Shown piece by piece: positions 17,810 through 26,288 of a DNA stretch of 64,000 nucleotides (position 1 is the stretch's first letter; each line of letters starts with the position of its first letter). Source of the stretch: Streptomyces sp. HNM0575 (GTDB lineage Bacteria; Actinomycetota; Actinomycetes; Streptomycetales; Streptomycetaceae); NCBI RefSeq assembly GCF_012726265.1, contig NZ_JAASAG010000013.1, positions 1-64,000 on the forward strand, in the 5' to 3' direction. The notes below the pieces were generated by a model. That model made no database searches, had not been told where the DNA came from, and was given only the letters and a program-made list of their open reading frames with translations. Position numbers and translations under genes: made by a program.

Positions 17810-18898
17810 TCAGCTGTTCACGTAGCCCATGTACGCGTCCCAGTTCCAGTGCGGGCCCGGGTCGGTGTGGTCGTTCCCCGGCACCTCGCTGTGGCCCACG
17901 ATGTGCGCACGGTCCTTGGGGATGCCGTGCTTGTCGCACAGGTGCTTCGTGAGCGCGGCGGAGGAGCGGTACATGGCGTCGGTGAACCACGACGGGTCGT
18001 CGACGTAGCCCTCGTGCTCGATGCCGATGCCGGAGGCGTTGCCGCCGCGGGCGTGCCAGGCGGTGTCGGCGTCGCGCACCATCTGGGTGATCTCGCCGTC
18101 GGAGGAGCGCACCACGTAGTGGGCGCTGGTCTCGGCCTCGGGGTTCTTGAACCAGTTGATCGTCCCGGCGTACTCGCCCTGCGTCACGTGGATGACGACC
18201 TGTGAGATCGCCGCCTCGCGGCCGGTGTTGAAGTTGGCGGGGTCCGCGGGGTTCCAGATCGCCGGCGGGTAGTCGTCGCTCTTGGTGCCGGTGCCGGGGG
18301 CGGCCGCCTTCGCGAGCTTGCCGCGCTCGGGGGCGACCTTCTCCGGGGACATACGGACCTCGGTGCCCTTGGCCGGTATGCCCTTGCTGACGAAGTCGTA
18401 GGCGGCGTCGGCGTACAGGCGCTTGAGCGAGGCGCTCTCGGCGCCGCCGTACGCAGCGACGGCCGGGTACCAGGCCTCGACGCGCTTGCGGTCGGACGCC
18501 TTCAGCCCGGCCTTGTCGGCCCTGGCGCGGAGCACGGCGGCGCCGCCGCGGATGTTGGCCGCGTCGTCCTTCTTCAAGGCGGCCTTCGACTCGCCCGTGA
18601 GCTCGGCGGCCTGCTCAAGGGTCTTGCGGTCCGGGTTGCTTACGAGGTGCATGACCCCGAAGCCGTTGTCCTGGCTCGGCTCGCCCTTGTGACCGTCCAG
18701 GTGCGTCTCGGCGTACCCGACGGAGACGAGGAGGTCGCGAGGCACGTCGAACTCCGAAGCGGCCTTGGTGAACGCCTCGTTCATCGTCGGCTCTTCGCCG
18801 CCGGACGTGGTGGCCATGGCCTGCTGTCCCGCCACCGCCAGCCCCGCGACGAGCGCACCGCCGAGGGTCGCTGCAAGGACTCTCTTTCGTGTGTTCAT
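17810..18898 (-). CDS. Secreted N-acetylmuramoyl-L-alanine amidase (Amidase_2)
   Basis: 362 residues from ATG 18898. A Sec signal (MNTRKRVLAATLGGALVAGL, cleavage near QQAMATT) is followed by an N-terminal helical domain of about 150 residues in which repeated Ala-rich helices resemble a lysozyme-like lectin part. The amidase fold runs from about residue 205: SQVVIHVTQGEYAGTINWF, then SAHYVVRSSDGEITQMV, GIGIEHEGYVDD and HIVGHSEVPGNDHTDPGPHW. The His residues in VIHVT, GHSEVP and DHTDPG and the Glu in IEHEG fit the zinc site. It cuts the amide between muramic acid and the stem peptide in the wall or in other bacteria. The next gene upstream is another wall hydrolase, separated by 289 bp. Confidence 0.9.
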   Translation of the reverse strand: MNTRKRVLAATLGGALVAGLAVAGQQAMATTSGGEEPTMNEAFTKAASEFDVPRDLLVSVGYAETHLDGHKGEPSQDNGFGVMHLVSNPDRKTLEQAAELTGESKAALKKDDAANIRGGAAVLRARADKAGLKASDRKRVEAWYPAVAAYGGAESASLKRLYADAAYDFVSKGIPAKGTEVRMSPEKVAPERGKLAKAAAPGTGTKSDDYPPAIWNPADPANFNTGREAAISQVVIHVTQGEYAGTINWFKNPEAETSAHYVVRSSDGEITQMVRDADTAWHARGGNASGIGIEHEGYVDDPSWFTDAMYRSSAALTKHLCDKHGIPKDRAHIVGHSEVPGNDHTDPGPHWNWDAYMGYVNS

Positions 18899-19154
18899 CG
18901 GCTGTGTTGCCTCTCTGGTTCCGACTCCGGCGCGTGGTGGGGGGATCGAACTCCTGGCACCGGCCGGCGCACCGGATCTCGGCCGGTGCCAGGGGGGTTG
19001 GCGTGGTACGCCCATGCGCCCTTCCGCGGCACGAGGGGATGTGGGGTGTGCCGGGCGTCGGGCGCCGTGCCTTGGTCTTCGGGGGACTGGGGGGTGGGGC
19101 TGGGGAGTTGGGGTGGGGAGTCAGGCCCCGGGGAGCTGCGAGCGTCAGGGCCTG

Positions 19155-19196
19155 CGCATCAGGTCTGCGCGCATCAGGTCCTGCGCATCAGGGCTT
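19155..19196. repeat. Short tandem repeat GCGCATCAGG
   Basis: GCATCAGG recurs four times in about 40 bases, just beyond the M23 stop codon. No hairpin or gene is visible. The remaining spacer up to the amidase start (18899-19154) holds only the leftward promoter region of the amidase. Confidence 0.4.
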
Positions 19197-19709
19197 GCAC
19201 GGCAGTGAGATACCGCGCTCCGACATGTACGCGAGCGGGTCGTCCCCGACTCCCGTACCGCCGTCGAGATGGACCTCGAAGTGCAGGTGCGGCCCAGTGG
19301 ACTGGCCCTCGTTGCCTACGGAGGCGATGCGCTGCCCGCCCTGCACGGCGTCGCCTACCTTCACGAACCGCTCGCTCATGTGCCCGTATTCGGAGACGGA
19401 GCCGTCGGGGTGCTTGATCCGCACCCACTGGCCGTACCCCGAGGCCGGGCCGGACTCGGTGACCTCTCCGGGGCCCGCGGCGAAGATCGGCGTACCGATG
19501 GGGGCGGCGAGGTCCACGCCGTCGTGGCCGTCGCCGTAGCCCTGGCTGATCTGGGCGTCCACGGGGCAGGAGGCCTGGTAGGCGGCCTTCGCGCCGTCGG
19601 CCGTGCCCGCGCTCGCCGGTACGGCCACGGCGGCGGCGATGGCGCAGCCGCCGGCCGCGGCGAGTGCGAGCAGGGCGCGCTTGGCACGTCTGCTGGGAAG
19701 AAAGGGCAT
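19188..19709 (-). CDS. Secreted M23-family metallopeptidase
   Basis: 173 residues from ATG 19709 (MPFLPSRRAKRALLALAAAG), a Sec signal cleaved near VPASAGTAD. The LytM fold is short but complete: GYGDGHDGVDLAAPIGTPIF supplies the first His and Asp zinc ligands, and GPHLHFEVHLDGG supplies the catalytic H-x-H. M23 enzymes cut peptide crossbridges of peptidoglycan, often to open the wall for growth or spores. There is no LysM or other anchor, so it probably diffuses freely. GGAAGG lies upstream of the start. A longer frame reaching 19799 lacks a signal at its start. Confidence 0.9.
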   Translation of the reverse strand: MPFLPSRRAKRALLALAAAGGCAIAAAVAVPASAGTADGAKAAYQASCPVDAQISQGYGDGHDGVDLAAPIGTPIFAAGPGEVTESGPASGYGQWVRIKHPDGSVSEYGHMSERFVKVGDAVQGGQRIASVGNEGQSTGPHLHFEVHLDGGTGVGDDPLAYMSERGISLPCKP

Positions 19710-19796
19710 GGGGGGTTCCTTCCACGGAGAAGACGGATTCCGTGCGAACGCCAGTAGAAGCAACGGGCCATGTACGCGACAACCCTGTCGCCGGAA

Positions 19797-19821
19797 CACG
19801 TGACACTTTCTGTGTCACGTG
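19797..19821. promoter_or_regulatory. Perfect 10-bp inverted repeat upstream of the M23 gene
   Basis: CACGTGACAC, loop TTTCT, GTGTCACGTG. It lies 88 bp upstream of the M23 start, in a position for an operator, and could also fold as a hairpin. Its left half includes the CACGTG palindrome. Confidence 0.45.
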
Positions 19822-20120
19822 AAGAAATCCCGCTGGACGAACCGGTACCGGCCGTGCGAATCGGGGCGCGTTCTTCCGTGGTACGACCTCTGGAGGAAGC
19901 GGCCGTCTCACTTCGTGGACCAACTCGGAAGAGCTTGTGCGGTTGTCGGGGTACGAAATCCGTAGCTGCGTCTGGACGATGACTTGAATCCCGCTCAAAT
20001 CCGCCTCAACCGGCGGGTGTTGGTCACCGGGAGCGTCCGGGGTCGGCGGCCTCCTGCGGGGCCTGGTGGGCACGCGAAAACCATTGGCACCCGCTCGTGA
20101 AGGAGCGGTAGGCAGACCCG
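19822..20120. other. Spacer between M23 and methyltransferase genes
   Basis: Divergent promoter region. I see no riboswitch core and no small gene. The start of the rightward methyltransferase is preceded by AAGGAGCGG near 20099-20107. Confidence 0.3.
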
Positions 20121-20861
20121 ATGGTGGACCGCCTCTTCTCCGAACCCGCCCTCGCCGAGCTGTACGACACGCTTTGCGCGGACCGCGACGACTTCGGCTT
20201 CTACCTGCCGCTCGTGATGTCGGCACGCAGCGTGCTCGACATCGGCTGCGGCACGGGCCTGCTGCTGCATCTGGCACGCGAGGCGGGCCACACCGGCAGG
20301 CTGTGCGGACTCGATCCTGCCGAACCGATGCTCGCGCAGGCCCGCGCTCGGCGACCGGACGCCGAATGGGTGCTCGGCGAAGCCCGATCGGCCGCCGCGC
20401 AGGGCGAGTTCGAGCTGATCGTCATGACCGGGCACGCCTTCCAGGTCCTCGTCACGGACGACGAACTCCGCTCCGCCCTGACCGCGATCCGCTCGGCCCT
20501 GTCGCGGGACGGCCGCTTCGTCTTCGAGACCCGTAACCCGGCGGCCCGCGCCTGGGACGGCTGGACCCCGGACCGCGTGTACGAGACGACCGACGCCCAC
20601 GGCGACGTAGTGCGCTCGTGGCACGAGGCCGAGAGCCCGGCCGAGGGGGACGACACCGTCACCTTCGTCCAGACCGTGAACGTCCCCCGCTGGGACGGGC
20701 CGCGCACCTCCCGCAGCACGCTGCGGTTCCTCGGTGCCGACGCGCTGTCGTCGTTCCTCACGGAGTCGGGCCTGACGATCGCGGAGCAGTACGGCGACTG
20801 GGGCCGCGGGCCGCTGGCGGGTGACAGTGCGGAGATCGTCTCCGTCGCGGTACGGAGCTGA
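20121..20861 (+). CDS. Class I SAM-dependent methyltransferase
   Basis: 246 residues from ATG 20121. SAM-binding motif I is SVLDIGCGTGLLLHLARE at about residues 37-54, and GLDPAEPMLAQARAR supplies the acidic loop at the end of strand 2. FELIVMTGHAFQVL is the motif-IV strand. The C-terminal half carries the strands DDTVTFVQTVNVPRW and STLRFLGADALSSFLTESGL that recur in small-molecule methyltransferases of the Methyltransf_25 type. The substrate cannot be told. It stands alone between the M23 gene and a convergent TOPRIM gene. Confidence 0.85.
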   Translation: MVDRLFSEPALAELYDTLCADRDDFGFYLPLVMSARSVLDIGCGTGLLLHLAREAGHTGRLCGLDPAEPMLAQARARRPDAEWVLGEARSAAAQGEFELIVMTGHAFQVLVTDDELRSALTAIRSALSRDGRFVFETRNPAARAWDGWTPDRVYETTDAHGDVVRSWHEAESPAEGDDTVTFVQTVNVPRWDGPRTSRSTLRFLGADALSSFLTESGLTIAEQYGDWGRGPLAGDSAEIVSVAVRS

Positions 20862-20899
20862 ACCGGCTGTGTCCTGGCGGTGGTTGACCTGGCGGAGGC

Positions 20900-20923
20900 C
20901 CTCCTCGCCGATCGACGAGGAGG
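20900..20923. terminator. Bidirectional terminator between convergent genes
   Basis: CCTCCTCG and CGAGGAGG pair across an 8-base loop between the methyltransferase and TOPRIM stops. Confidence 0.5.
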
Positions 20924-20946
20924 CGCGGTCTCGGGCCGGGCGGTGG

Positions 20947-21585
20947 TCAGCGTCCGGTCAGGACGTCCGTGAGCAGGTCGTCGAGCGGAGCGGGTATGCG
21001 GCCGGGGTCGAGGGCTTCGACGAGGAGGCGGCCGTAGCGGATCTTGCGACCCTTCTTCGTACCGAGGAAGCGCCGCAACTGCTGCTGCGACGTACGCCCA
21101 CGCTGTGCGGGCTGGCGCAGGAAGGTGTGCAGGGCGCGCTGGTCGCCCTCCGCCCGTACGACCTCCTCCACCCGCGGCACTCCCAGCGCGCGGATGAGTT
21201 CGTCCTCCAGGTCCGCCGCGCAGACGAAGAAGCCCGGCTCTGCCGCACCGGACCGCTCCAACGCCCGGGCGTAATAAGGGCGTTCCGCCTCGTCGCACAG
21301 TCCCGTGAGGCGGAGGCCGAGGCCGGGCGGCCCGAGGAGGCGGGCGAAGCGCCCGACGCTCATCGCGCCGCCCATCGGCAGGACGCAGACCCCTTCGGCC
21401 GCCAGGTCACGGCCGCGGATCGCGGCCAGTGCCTCGACCGCTGCGAGGTCGCTGAGCCCTTCGAGCAGCACGACCGTACGGACGGGCAGTCGCGCGGCCA
21501 GCTCGCCCGGCGGGCCGCCGGGACCGCCGGCCGCCCAGGCGGTGACCGCCTCGCGGAACTCGTCCAGCTCCCCCATCCCAGTCAT
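20947..21585 (-). CDS. TOPRIM-domain protein (OLD-nuclease-like, no ATPase)
   Basis: 212 residues. VRTVVLLEGLSDLAAVEALA carries the conserved Glu of the TOPRIM fold. The acidic pair is weaker (LTGLCDEAE), and DLEDELIRALGVPRVEEVV matches the helix after the second acidic cluster in OLD-family proteins. The tail TSQQQLRRFLGTKKGRKIRY also matches that family. TOPRIM domains cut or transfer phosphate at nucleic acid using magnesium. OLD nucleases usually have an ABC-type ATPase in front. Here it is missing, which makes a stand-alone domain as commonly found in actinomycetes. A start at 21576 is also possible. Confidence 0.75.
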   Translation of the reverse strand: MTGMGELDEFREAVTAWAAGGPGGPPGELAARLPVRTVVLLEGLSDLAAVEALAAIRGRDLAAEGVCVLPMGGAMSVGRFARLLGPPGLGLRLTGLCDEAERPYYARALERSGAAEPGFFVCAADLEDELIRALGVPRVEEVVRAEGDQRALHTFLRQPAQRGRTSQQQLRRFLGTKKGRKIRYGRLLVEALDPGRIPAPLDDLLTDVLTGR

Positions 21586-21807
21586 GTGCCGAGTCTCCGC
21601 CCGATCCGGCCACGGCGGTAGCCGATTTCCGCCGGGGCGGCGGGTGGCCGGAGACCGGCGGTACGTCGGTGGCCGGAGACCGGCGGTACGGCGGTGGCCG
21701 GAGGCCGGCGGTGGGCGCGCTCGGCGCTCGTCCGTGGGCGGGTTCGTAGGCGGGCTCGCGTGCGGGGTTCGCGGGGAGGGGGTTCGCTGCGGGCCCGCCC
21801 GACGGAC

Positions 21808-21842
21808 GGCGTCCGGCGTCCGGCGTCCGGCGTCCGGCGTCC
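21808..21842. repeat. Five tandem copies of GGCGTCC
   Basis: A 7-base unit is repeated exactly five times in the spacer between the TOPRIM and SDR genes (21586-21904). Nearby, GGCCGGAGACCGGCGGTACG-like units repeat from about 21646 to 21712. Nothing else is visible in this spacer. Confidence 0.7.
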
Positions 21843-21904
21843 GGCGCCACCCTGCCCGCCTGACCGCCGACCTGCGGGCCCGCGGGCCCGCAAACGCCCG
21901 CCGG

Positions 21905-22654
21905 TCACCTCGCCTGCGCGAGCGAGACCGCGTCGGGACCGGCGGGGAAGCGCAGCTGCCCGGTCGTGTCGTGGGCCGCCCGCCAGACCGTCTCCGCGAC
22001 GTCGCTCTCCTCGGTGAACAGCTCCTGGCTCCTGAAGTCGCCCATGGCCTTCCGCGCCCACGGCGCGTACGGCTCCGGGAACAGCTCGTCCAGGGAGCCG
22101 CCGTTCGGCAGCTTGTCCCCGAAGTTCGTCGTCAGACAGGCGCCCGGCTCGACGGTCTTCGCCTGCACTCCGAAGGGCGCGAGTTCGAGCGCGAGGGAGG
22201 CGGTGAAGCCCTCGATCGCCATCTTGCTCGCCTTGTAGACGACCGTGAGCGGCATGTGGCCCAGTACAACGCTGGACGTCACGTTGACGACCACGCCGGA
22301 GCCGCGCTCACGGAACTGCGGCAGCACCGCCTGGGTCGTCGCCATCACGCCGAAGGTGTTGGTCTCGAAGACCTCTCGCACCCGGGCCATGGGCGTCCCC
22401 TCGAAGACGCCGATGGAGGGGATCCCCGCGTTGTTGACGAGGACGTCCACCGGTCCCGCCGCCTCCAGCGCCGCTTCGACGGTCTCGGGCTTCGTAACGT
22501 CGAGTTCGAGGACGCGGAGCCGGTCGGACTCCGGGAGGACGCCGGGACGCGGGGTGCGCATCGTCGCGACGACGTTCCACCCCTGCTCGTGGAAGTAGCG
22601 GGCGGTCTCCCGGCCGTACCCGGACGACGTACCGGTGATCAGAACGGTGTTCAT
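21905..22654 (-). CDS. Short-chain dehydrogenase/reductase
   Basis: 249 residues. The Rossmann glycine motif is TGTSSGYG (residues 7-14), NNAG lies near residue 79, and the catalytic Ser and Tyr-x-x-x-Lys appear in VNVTSSVVLGH and VVYKASK. This is the classical SDR set, which oxidises or reduces a hydroxyl or carbonyl group with NAD(P). A substrate is not evident. An AraC-family gene lies 281 bp upstream in the same direction and probably controls it. Confidence 0.9.
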   Translation of the reverse strand: MNTVLITGTSSGYGRETARYFHEQGWNVVATMRTPRPGVLPESDRLRVLELDVTKPETVEAALEAAGPVDVLVNNAGIPSIGVFEGTPMARVREVFETNTFGVMATTQAVLPQFRERGSGVVVNVTSSVVLGHMPLTVVYKASKMAIEGFTASLALELAPFGVQAKTVEPGACLTTNFGDKLPNGGSLDELFPEPYAPWARKAMGDFRSQELFTEESDVAETVWRAAHDTTGQLRFPAGPDAVSLAQAR

Positions 22655-22784
22655 GGCGTGATCCTCGCGGTGTGTGGTGGGAACCGCGGAGCGGCGTCTT
22701 CCTGCTCCGCGGAAGAACTACTGATCCCAGTGAACCGCTCTGACCTGCGTAAATGATAGAAGGATCCTCCCTCGCCCTTGCACG

Positions 22785-22864
22785 ATCCTCCCAGGCACGG
22801 AACCTCCCAGGCACGGAACCTCCCAGGCACGGAACCTCCCAGGCACGGAACCTCCCAGGCACGG
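22785..22864. repeat. Five tandem 16-bp repeats between araC-type and SDR genes
   Basis: The unit AACCTCCCAGGCACGG occurs five times back to back (the first copy begins ATCC). Decayed copies continue to about 22910. It lies where the SDR promoter would be, 130 bp from its start, so it may be a repeated regulator site or simple slippage. Confidence 0.75.
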
Positions 22865-22935
22865 TCCTCTCAAGCGCGGCCGTCCAAGCGCCGCCGTCCC
22901 AGGCAGGACCCCTCGCCGCCCTGCCCGCCCGACGC

Positions 22936-23841
22936 TCAGGCCAGGACGCCCGCGGGAGTGCGTGCGGTGTTCCGCAGGCGGGCGGCGTCCCGGCTCGGGG
23001 GCTCGCCGAACTGGCGGCGGTACTCGCGGCTGAACTGCGAGGGGTTGTCGTAGCCGACCCGCTGCCCGACCCCCGTCACGTCGCCGGGACGCGTGGCGAG
23101 CAGCAGCCGCGCCTCCTGGAGCCTGATCTGCTTCTGGAAGCGGATGGGGCTCATCGCGGTCACCGCCTGGAAGTTGCGGTAGAAGGCGGACACGCTCATC
23201 CCGGACAGGCGTGCCACGTCCTCGACCCGGAAGGGCTCGGCGTAGTGCTCGCGAATCCACCGCACGGCACGGGAGATGTGGCTGAGCCCGCTGTCGGCGA
23301 GGCCGAGCTGCCGCACCGCAGCGCCCTGTTCGCCGGTGATCAGGCGCCACAGGATCTCGCGCTTGATCAGCGGGGCCAGTACGGCGCGGTCGCGGGGCTC
23401 GTCGAGCAGGCGCAGCAGCCGGACCACCGCGTCGAGCATCGCGGGCGGGGCGTCGCTGACGGCGATCCCCGACGGCGCACCGGTACCGGCGCGGGGCGTG
23501 TCTCCCGGACCGGCCTGGAGCAGCAACTCGGCGACGGCGGACGGTTCCAGTACGAGACCGAAGCCCAGCGCCGGCTGCTCGGGACCGGCCTGGAGGAACT
23601 GCCCGGTGACCGGCAGGTCGACGGAGGCGACCAGGTACTGCCCGGCCCCGTACTCGTAGACCCGATCGCCCAGTGCCAGACGTTTGGCGCCCTGCGCGAT
23701 GACCGCGAGCACCGTGCCGGACATGGAGGGCTCCGGCGGGTCCGGCCGGTCGACCTTCGAGATCAGGACGCCGTCGACGGCGGTGGTCCAGTCGGGGCGT
23801 ACATGCCGGGCCAGCAGCGCACGGAGCTCTTCGAGGCACAT
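22936..23841 (-). CDS. AraC-family transcriptional regulator
   Basis: 301 residues. The N-terminal cupin-like part (VLAVIAQGAKRLALGDRVYE, YLVASVDLPVTGQFLQ) belongs to the AraC_N group. The C-terminal two helix-turn-helix units are RVEDVARLSGMSVSAFYRNF and VTGVGQRVGYDNPSQFSREY, which ends the AraC signature. AraC_N regulators commonly switch on a neighbouring oxidoreductase gene when the cupin binds an aldehyde or similar compound. The SDR gene follows in the same direction and fits that role. Confidence 0.9.
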   Translation of the reverse strand: MCLEELRALLARHVRPDWTTAVDGVLISKVDRPDPPEPSMSGTVLAVIAQGAKRLALGDRVYEYGAGQYLVASVDLPVTGQFLQAGPEQPALGFGLVLEPSAVAELLLQAGPGDTPRAGTGAPSGIAVSDAPPAMLDAVVRLLRLLDEPRDRAVLAPLIKREILWRLITGEQGAAVRQLGLADSGLSHISRAVRWIREHYAEPFRVEDVARLSGMSVSAFYRNFQAVTAMSPIRFQKQIRLQEARLLLATRPGDVTGVGQRVGYDNPSQFSREYRRQFGEPPSRDAARLRNTARTPAGVLA

Positions 23842-24006
23842 GCCTCAAGTGCAGCAGACATCCGGCCCGGTGCTCCGGCCGATCCGGCCACGGCGGCAGC
23901 CGATTACCGCGGGCGCGGGGGCCGTCGACGGGCGGCGGCGGTCGACGGCGATCAGGCAGCGATCAGGCAGCCGTCAGGCGGCGATCAGACGGCGGTCACA
24001 CAGCAG

Positions 24007-25029
24007 TCACGCAGCGGCCCGTTCGCCGAGGGGCCGGCGGCGCAGGCCCGGCTCCCGGAGGGCGGGCGGCAGGTAAGCCTGGTCGAGCGTTCCGACGTCG
24101 GTGCCGGGCGGGACGATCTCGTCGATCCGGTCGAGCACGTCGTCGGTGAGCGGCACGTCCGCGCCGGCGAGAAGGTCGTCGAGGTGATCCATCGTGCGAG
24201 GCCCGACGATCGCGCTGGTCACACCCGGGTGCGCGATCGCGAAGCCCATGGCGAGGTGGGTCAGCGGCATGCCCGCCTCCTCGGCGAGCGAGACGAACCG
24301 CTCGACGGCGTCGACACGGCGCTCGTCATTGAGGTGCCTGAAGAAGCCGGCGCGGCGCAGCTCGTTCTGCTTGCCCTTGCGTACGCGCCCGGTGAGCAGG
24401 CCCTGCCCGAGCGGTCCCCACACCAGCGCGCCCATCCCGTAGCGCTGCGCGACCGGCAGCACCTCGCGTTCGGCACCGCGGTCGAGCAGCGAGTACGGCG
24501 GCTGCTCGGTGCGGAACCGTTCCAGACCGCGCCGCTCCGCGACCCATTGGGCCTCGACGATGTCGGACGCCGGCATCGTGGACGTCCCGATCGCACGGAC
24601 CTTCCCGCTGTGGATCAGGCCGGAGAGCGCGGAGAGGGTCTCCTCGACGTCCGTGGCGGGGTCGGGCCGGTGGATCTGGTAGAGGTCGATGTGGTCGGTC
24701 CGTAGGCGGCGCAGTGAGTTCTCGACCGCGGTCACGATCCAACGCCGCGAGGCGCCCTGCCGGTTGGGGTCGTCGCCCATCGGACGGCTCACCTTGGTCG
24801 CGAGGACGACGTTCTCCCGGCGCCCCTTGAGCGCCTTGCCGACGACCTCTTCGGAGTCGCCGTAGGCGTCGGCGGTGTCGATGAGGTTGATCCCCGCGTC
24901 CAGCGCCTTGTGGATGATACGCGCCGAATCGTCGGGGTCGGGGTTGCCGGCGGACGTGGCGAACATCAAGGCGCCGAGCGCCAGGGGGCTGACCTTGATG
25001 CCGGTCCGCCCGAGCGTGCGGTACTGCAT
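24007..25029 (-). CDS. Aldo/keto reductase
   Basis: 340 residues from ATG 25029 (MQYRTLGRTGIKVSPLALGA). The longer upstream frame has no good ribosome site, whereas GGAAGGG sits just before this ATG. The catalytic tetrad is visible: Asp and Tyr in LIDTADAYGDSEEVVGKALK, Lys in VVLATKVS and His in LYQIHRPDP. NADPH-binding residues appear near VGPRTMDHLDD. It reduces aldehydes or ketones in the cytoplasm. An XRE-type regulator is transcribed in the opposite direction from the shared spacer. Confidence 0.9.
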   Translation of the reverse strand: MQYRTLGRTGIKVSPLALGALMFATSAGNPDPDDSARIIHKALDAGINLIDTADAYGDSEEVVGKALKGRRENVVLATKVSRPMGDDPNRQGASRRWIVTAVENSLRRLRTDHIDLYQIHRPDPATDVEETLSALSGLIHSGKVRAIGTSTMPASDIVEAQWVAERRGLERFRTEQPPYSLLDRGAEREVLPVAQRYGMGALVWGPLGQGLLTGRVRKGKQNELRRAGFFRHLNDERRVDAVERFVSLAEEAGMPLTHLAMGFAIAHPGVTSAIVGPRTMDHLDDLLAGADVPLTDDVLDRIDEIVPPGTDVGTLDQAYLPPALREPGLRRRPLGERAAA

Positions 25030-25374
25030 GTGAAATGCCCTTCCGTGCAAGAGAATCCGGACGACTTGAGGCGCGGAGAGACCCGCCGTGCGGCGCGGGC
25101 GGCTTCCGTACCGGTGCGTACCGGTGCGTACCGGTGCGTACCGGTGCGGCGTGCGGGACGCGGGCGCCACGGGCACCGCAGACACCGCAGGCACCCGCCT
25201 CGACCGCAGCCGTCGCGTCATACCTGCGGGACGCCGACGGCCCCCGAGCCGATGCCGACGGTCCGCCGGGCCGTTCTCCAGCGTGCGCCGTGGCGGGCAC
25301 CGGCGGGAGAGGCGCCCTTATCCGGGGACCGCCGGTCCCTGGCTGCGTACCGCGTCGAGGGCCAAGGTGGAGAT
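25030..25374. promoter_or_regulatory. Divergent spacer with four helically phased ACCGGT sites
   Basis: TACCGGTGCG is repeated four times exactly (25109-25148). The period is 10 bp, so the palindrome ACCGGT recurs once per DNA turn. It lies between the aldo/keto reductase and the XRE-type regulator gene. Cooperative binding by that regulator would fit. The remaining spacer shows no gene. Confidence 0.5.
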
Positions 25375-26218
25375 GTGGACAGAACCGAACTGGCCGACTT
25401 CCTGCGCCACTGCCGCAGCCGCGTCACTCCCGCCGACGTGGGGCTGCCGCGGGGTGCGCGGCGCCGTACCCCGGGGCTGCGGCGCGAGGAGGTGGCGCAG
25501 CTGGCGGCCGTGTCCACCGACCACTACACGCGGCTGGAGCAGGCCAGGGGCTCGCGACCGTCCCGCCAGATGCTCGCCGCCGTCGCGCGCGCCCTGCGGC
25601 TGACCCGCGACGAACGAGACCACCTGTTCCACCTGGCCGGCGAGGAGCCCCCGCGGAACCGTCCGGCCACCGAGCACGTACGCCCCGGCCTGCTCCTCGT
25701 TCTCGACCGGCTGACCGACACCCCGGCCCAGGTGGTGAGCGACCGCGGTGACGTACTCGCGCAGAACGCGATGGCCAAGGCGCTCCACGGCGACGCCTCG
25801 GCCCGCCCGGAGGCCCGAACGCAACGTCGTCTGGCGCTACTTCACGGACCCGGCCGCGCGTGAGCTCTTCCCGGTCGAGGACCGTGACCGCGCAGCCCGT
25901 ACGGCAGTCGCGGATCTGCGCGCCACGCTCGCCCGCCGCCCGGACGACGCGCGGCTGGCCGGGCTCGTACGCCGGCTCCGCGCACGAAGCGACGAGTTCT
26001 CAGCGCTGTGGGACACCCACGACGTCGCGGTGCGCCGCAGCGGCGTCAAGCGCTTCCAGCACCCGGACGTCGGCCTGCTGGAGCTGGACTGCGAGGTGCT
26101 GCTGAGTCCGGAACACGACCAGCGGCTGATCGTCTACACCGCCCGCCCGGGCGGCGAATCCCACGAGCGGCTGGAGCTGTTGCGCGTGGTCGGGCTCCAG
26201 GACCTGACCCGCGGCTGA
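25375..26218 (+). CDS. XRE-family regulator with MmyB-like domain, frameshifted
   Basis: GTG 25375 with AAGGTGGAG upstream encodes an N-terminal helix-turn-helix: RRTPGLRREEVAQLAAVSTD, then YTRLEQARGSRPSRQMLAAV. This is the usual MmyB group start, and the C-terminal ligand domain should follow at once. At about 25815 the frame changes. The first frame ends at 25863, while the second continues as ERNVVWRYFTDPAARELFP and DLRATLARRPDDARLAGLV to TGA 26218. Removing one C from CCC at 25814-25816 joins them to a normal length of about 280 residues. The gene is either a recent pseudogene or carries a sequencing error. It faces the aldo/keto reductase gene. Confidence 0.7.
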
Positions 26219-26288
26219 ACCCCCGCGCCGGGGCATCGCGGACCTCTCGTTATCAACCACAGCGGCGACCGGTTCGCGTGCACGTGGC

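Noticed and set aside
19710..20120. Possible c-di-AMP riboswitch upstream of the M23 gene
   Set aside because: Actinomycete wall hydrolases often have one, but the conserved core bases of that RNA are not found on the leftward strand here. Only an inverted repeat is seen.
22785..22910. CRISPR array
   Set aside because: The 16-bp units are back to back with no spacers and no cas genes nearby.
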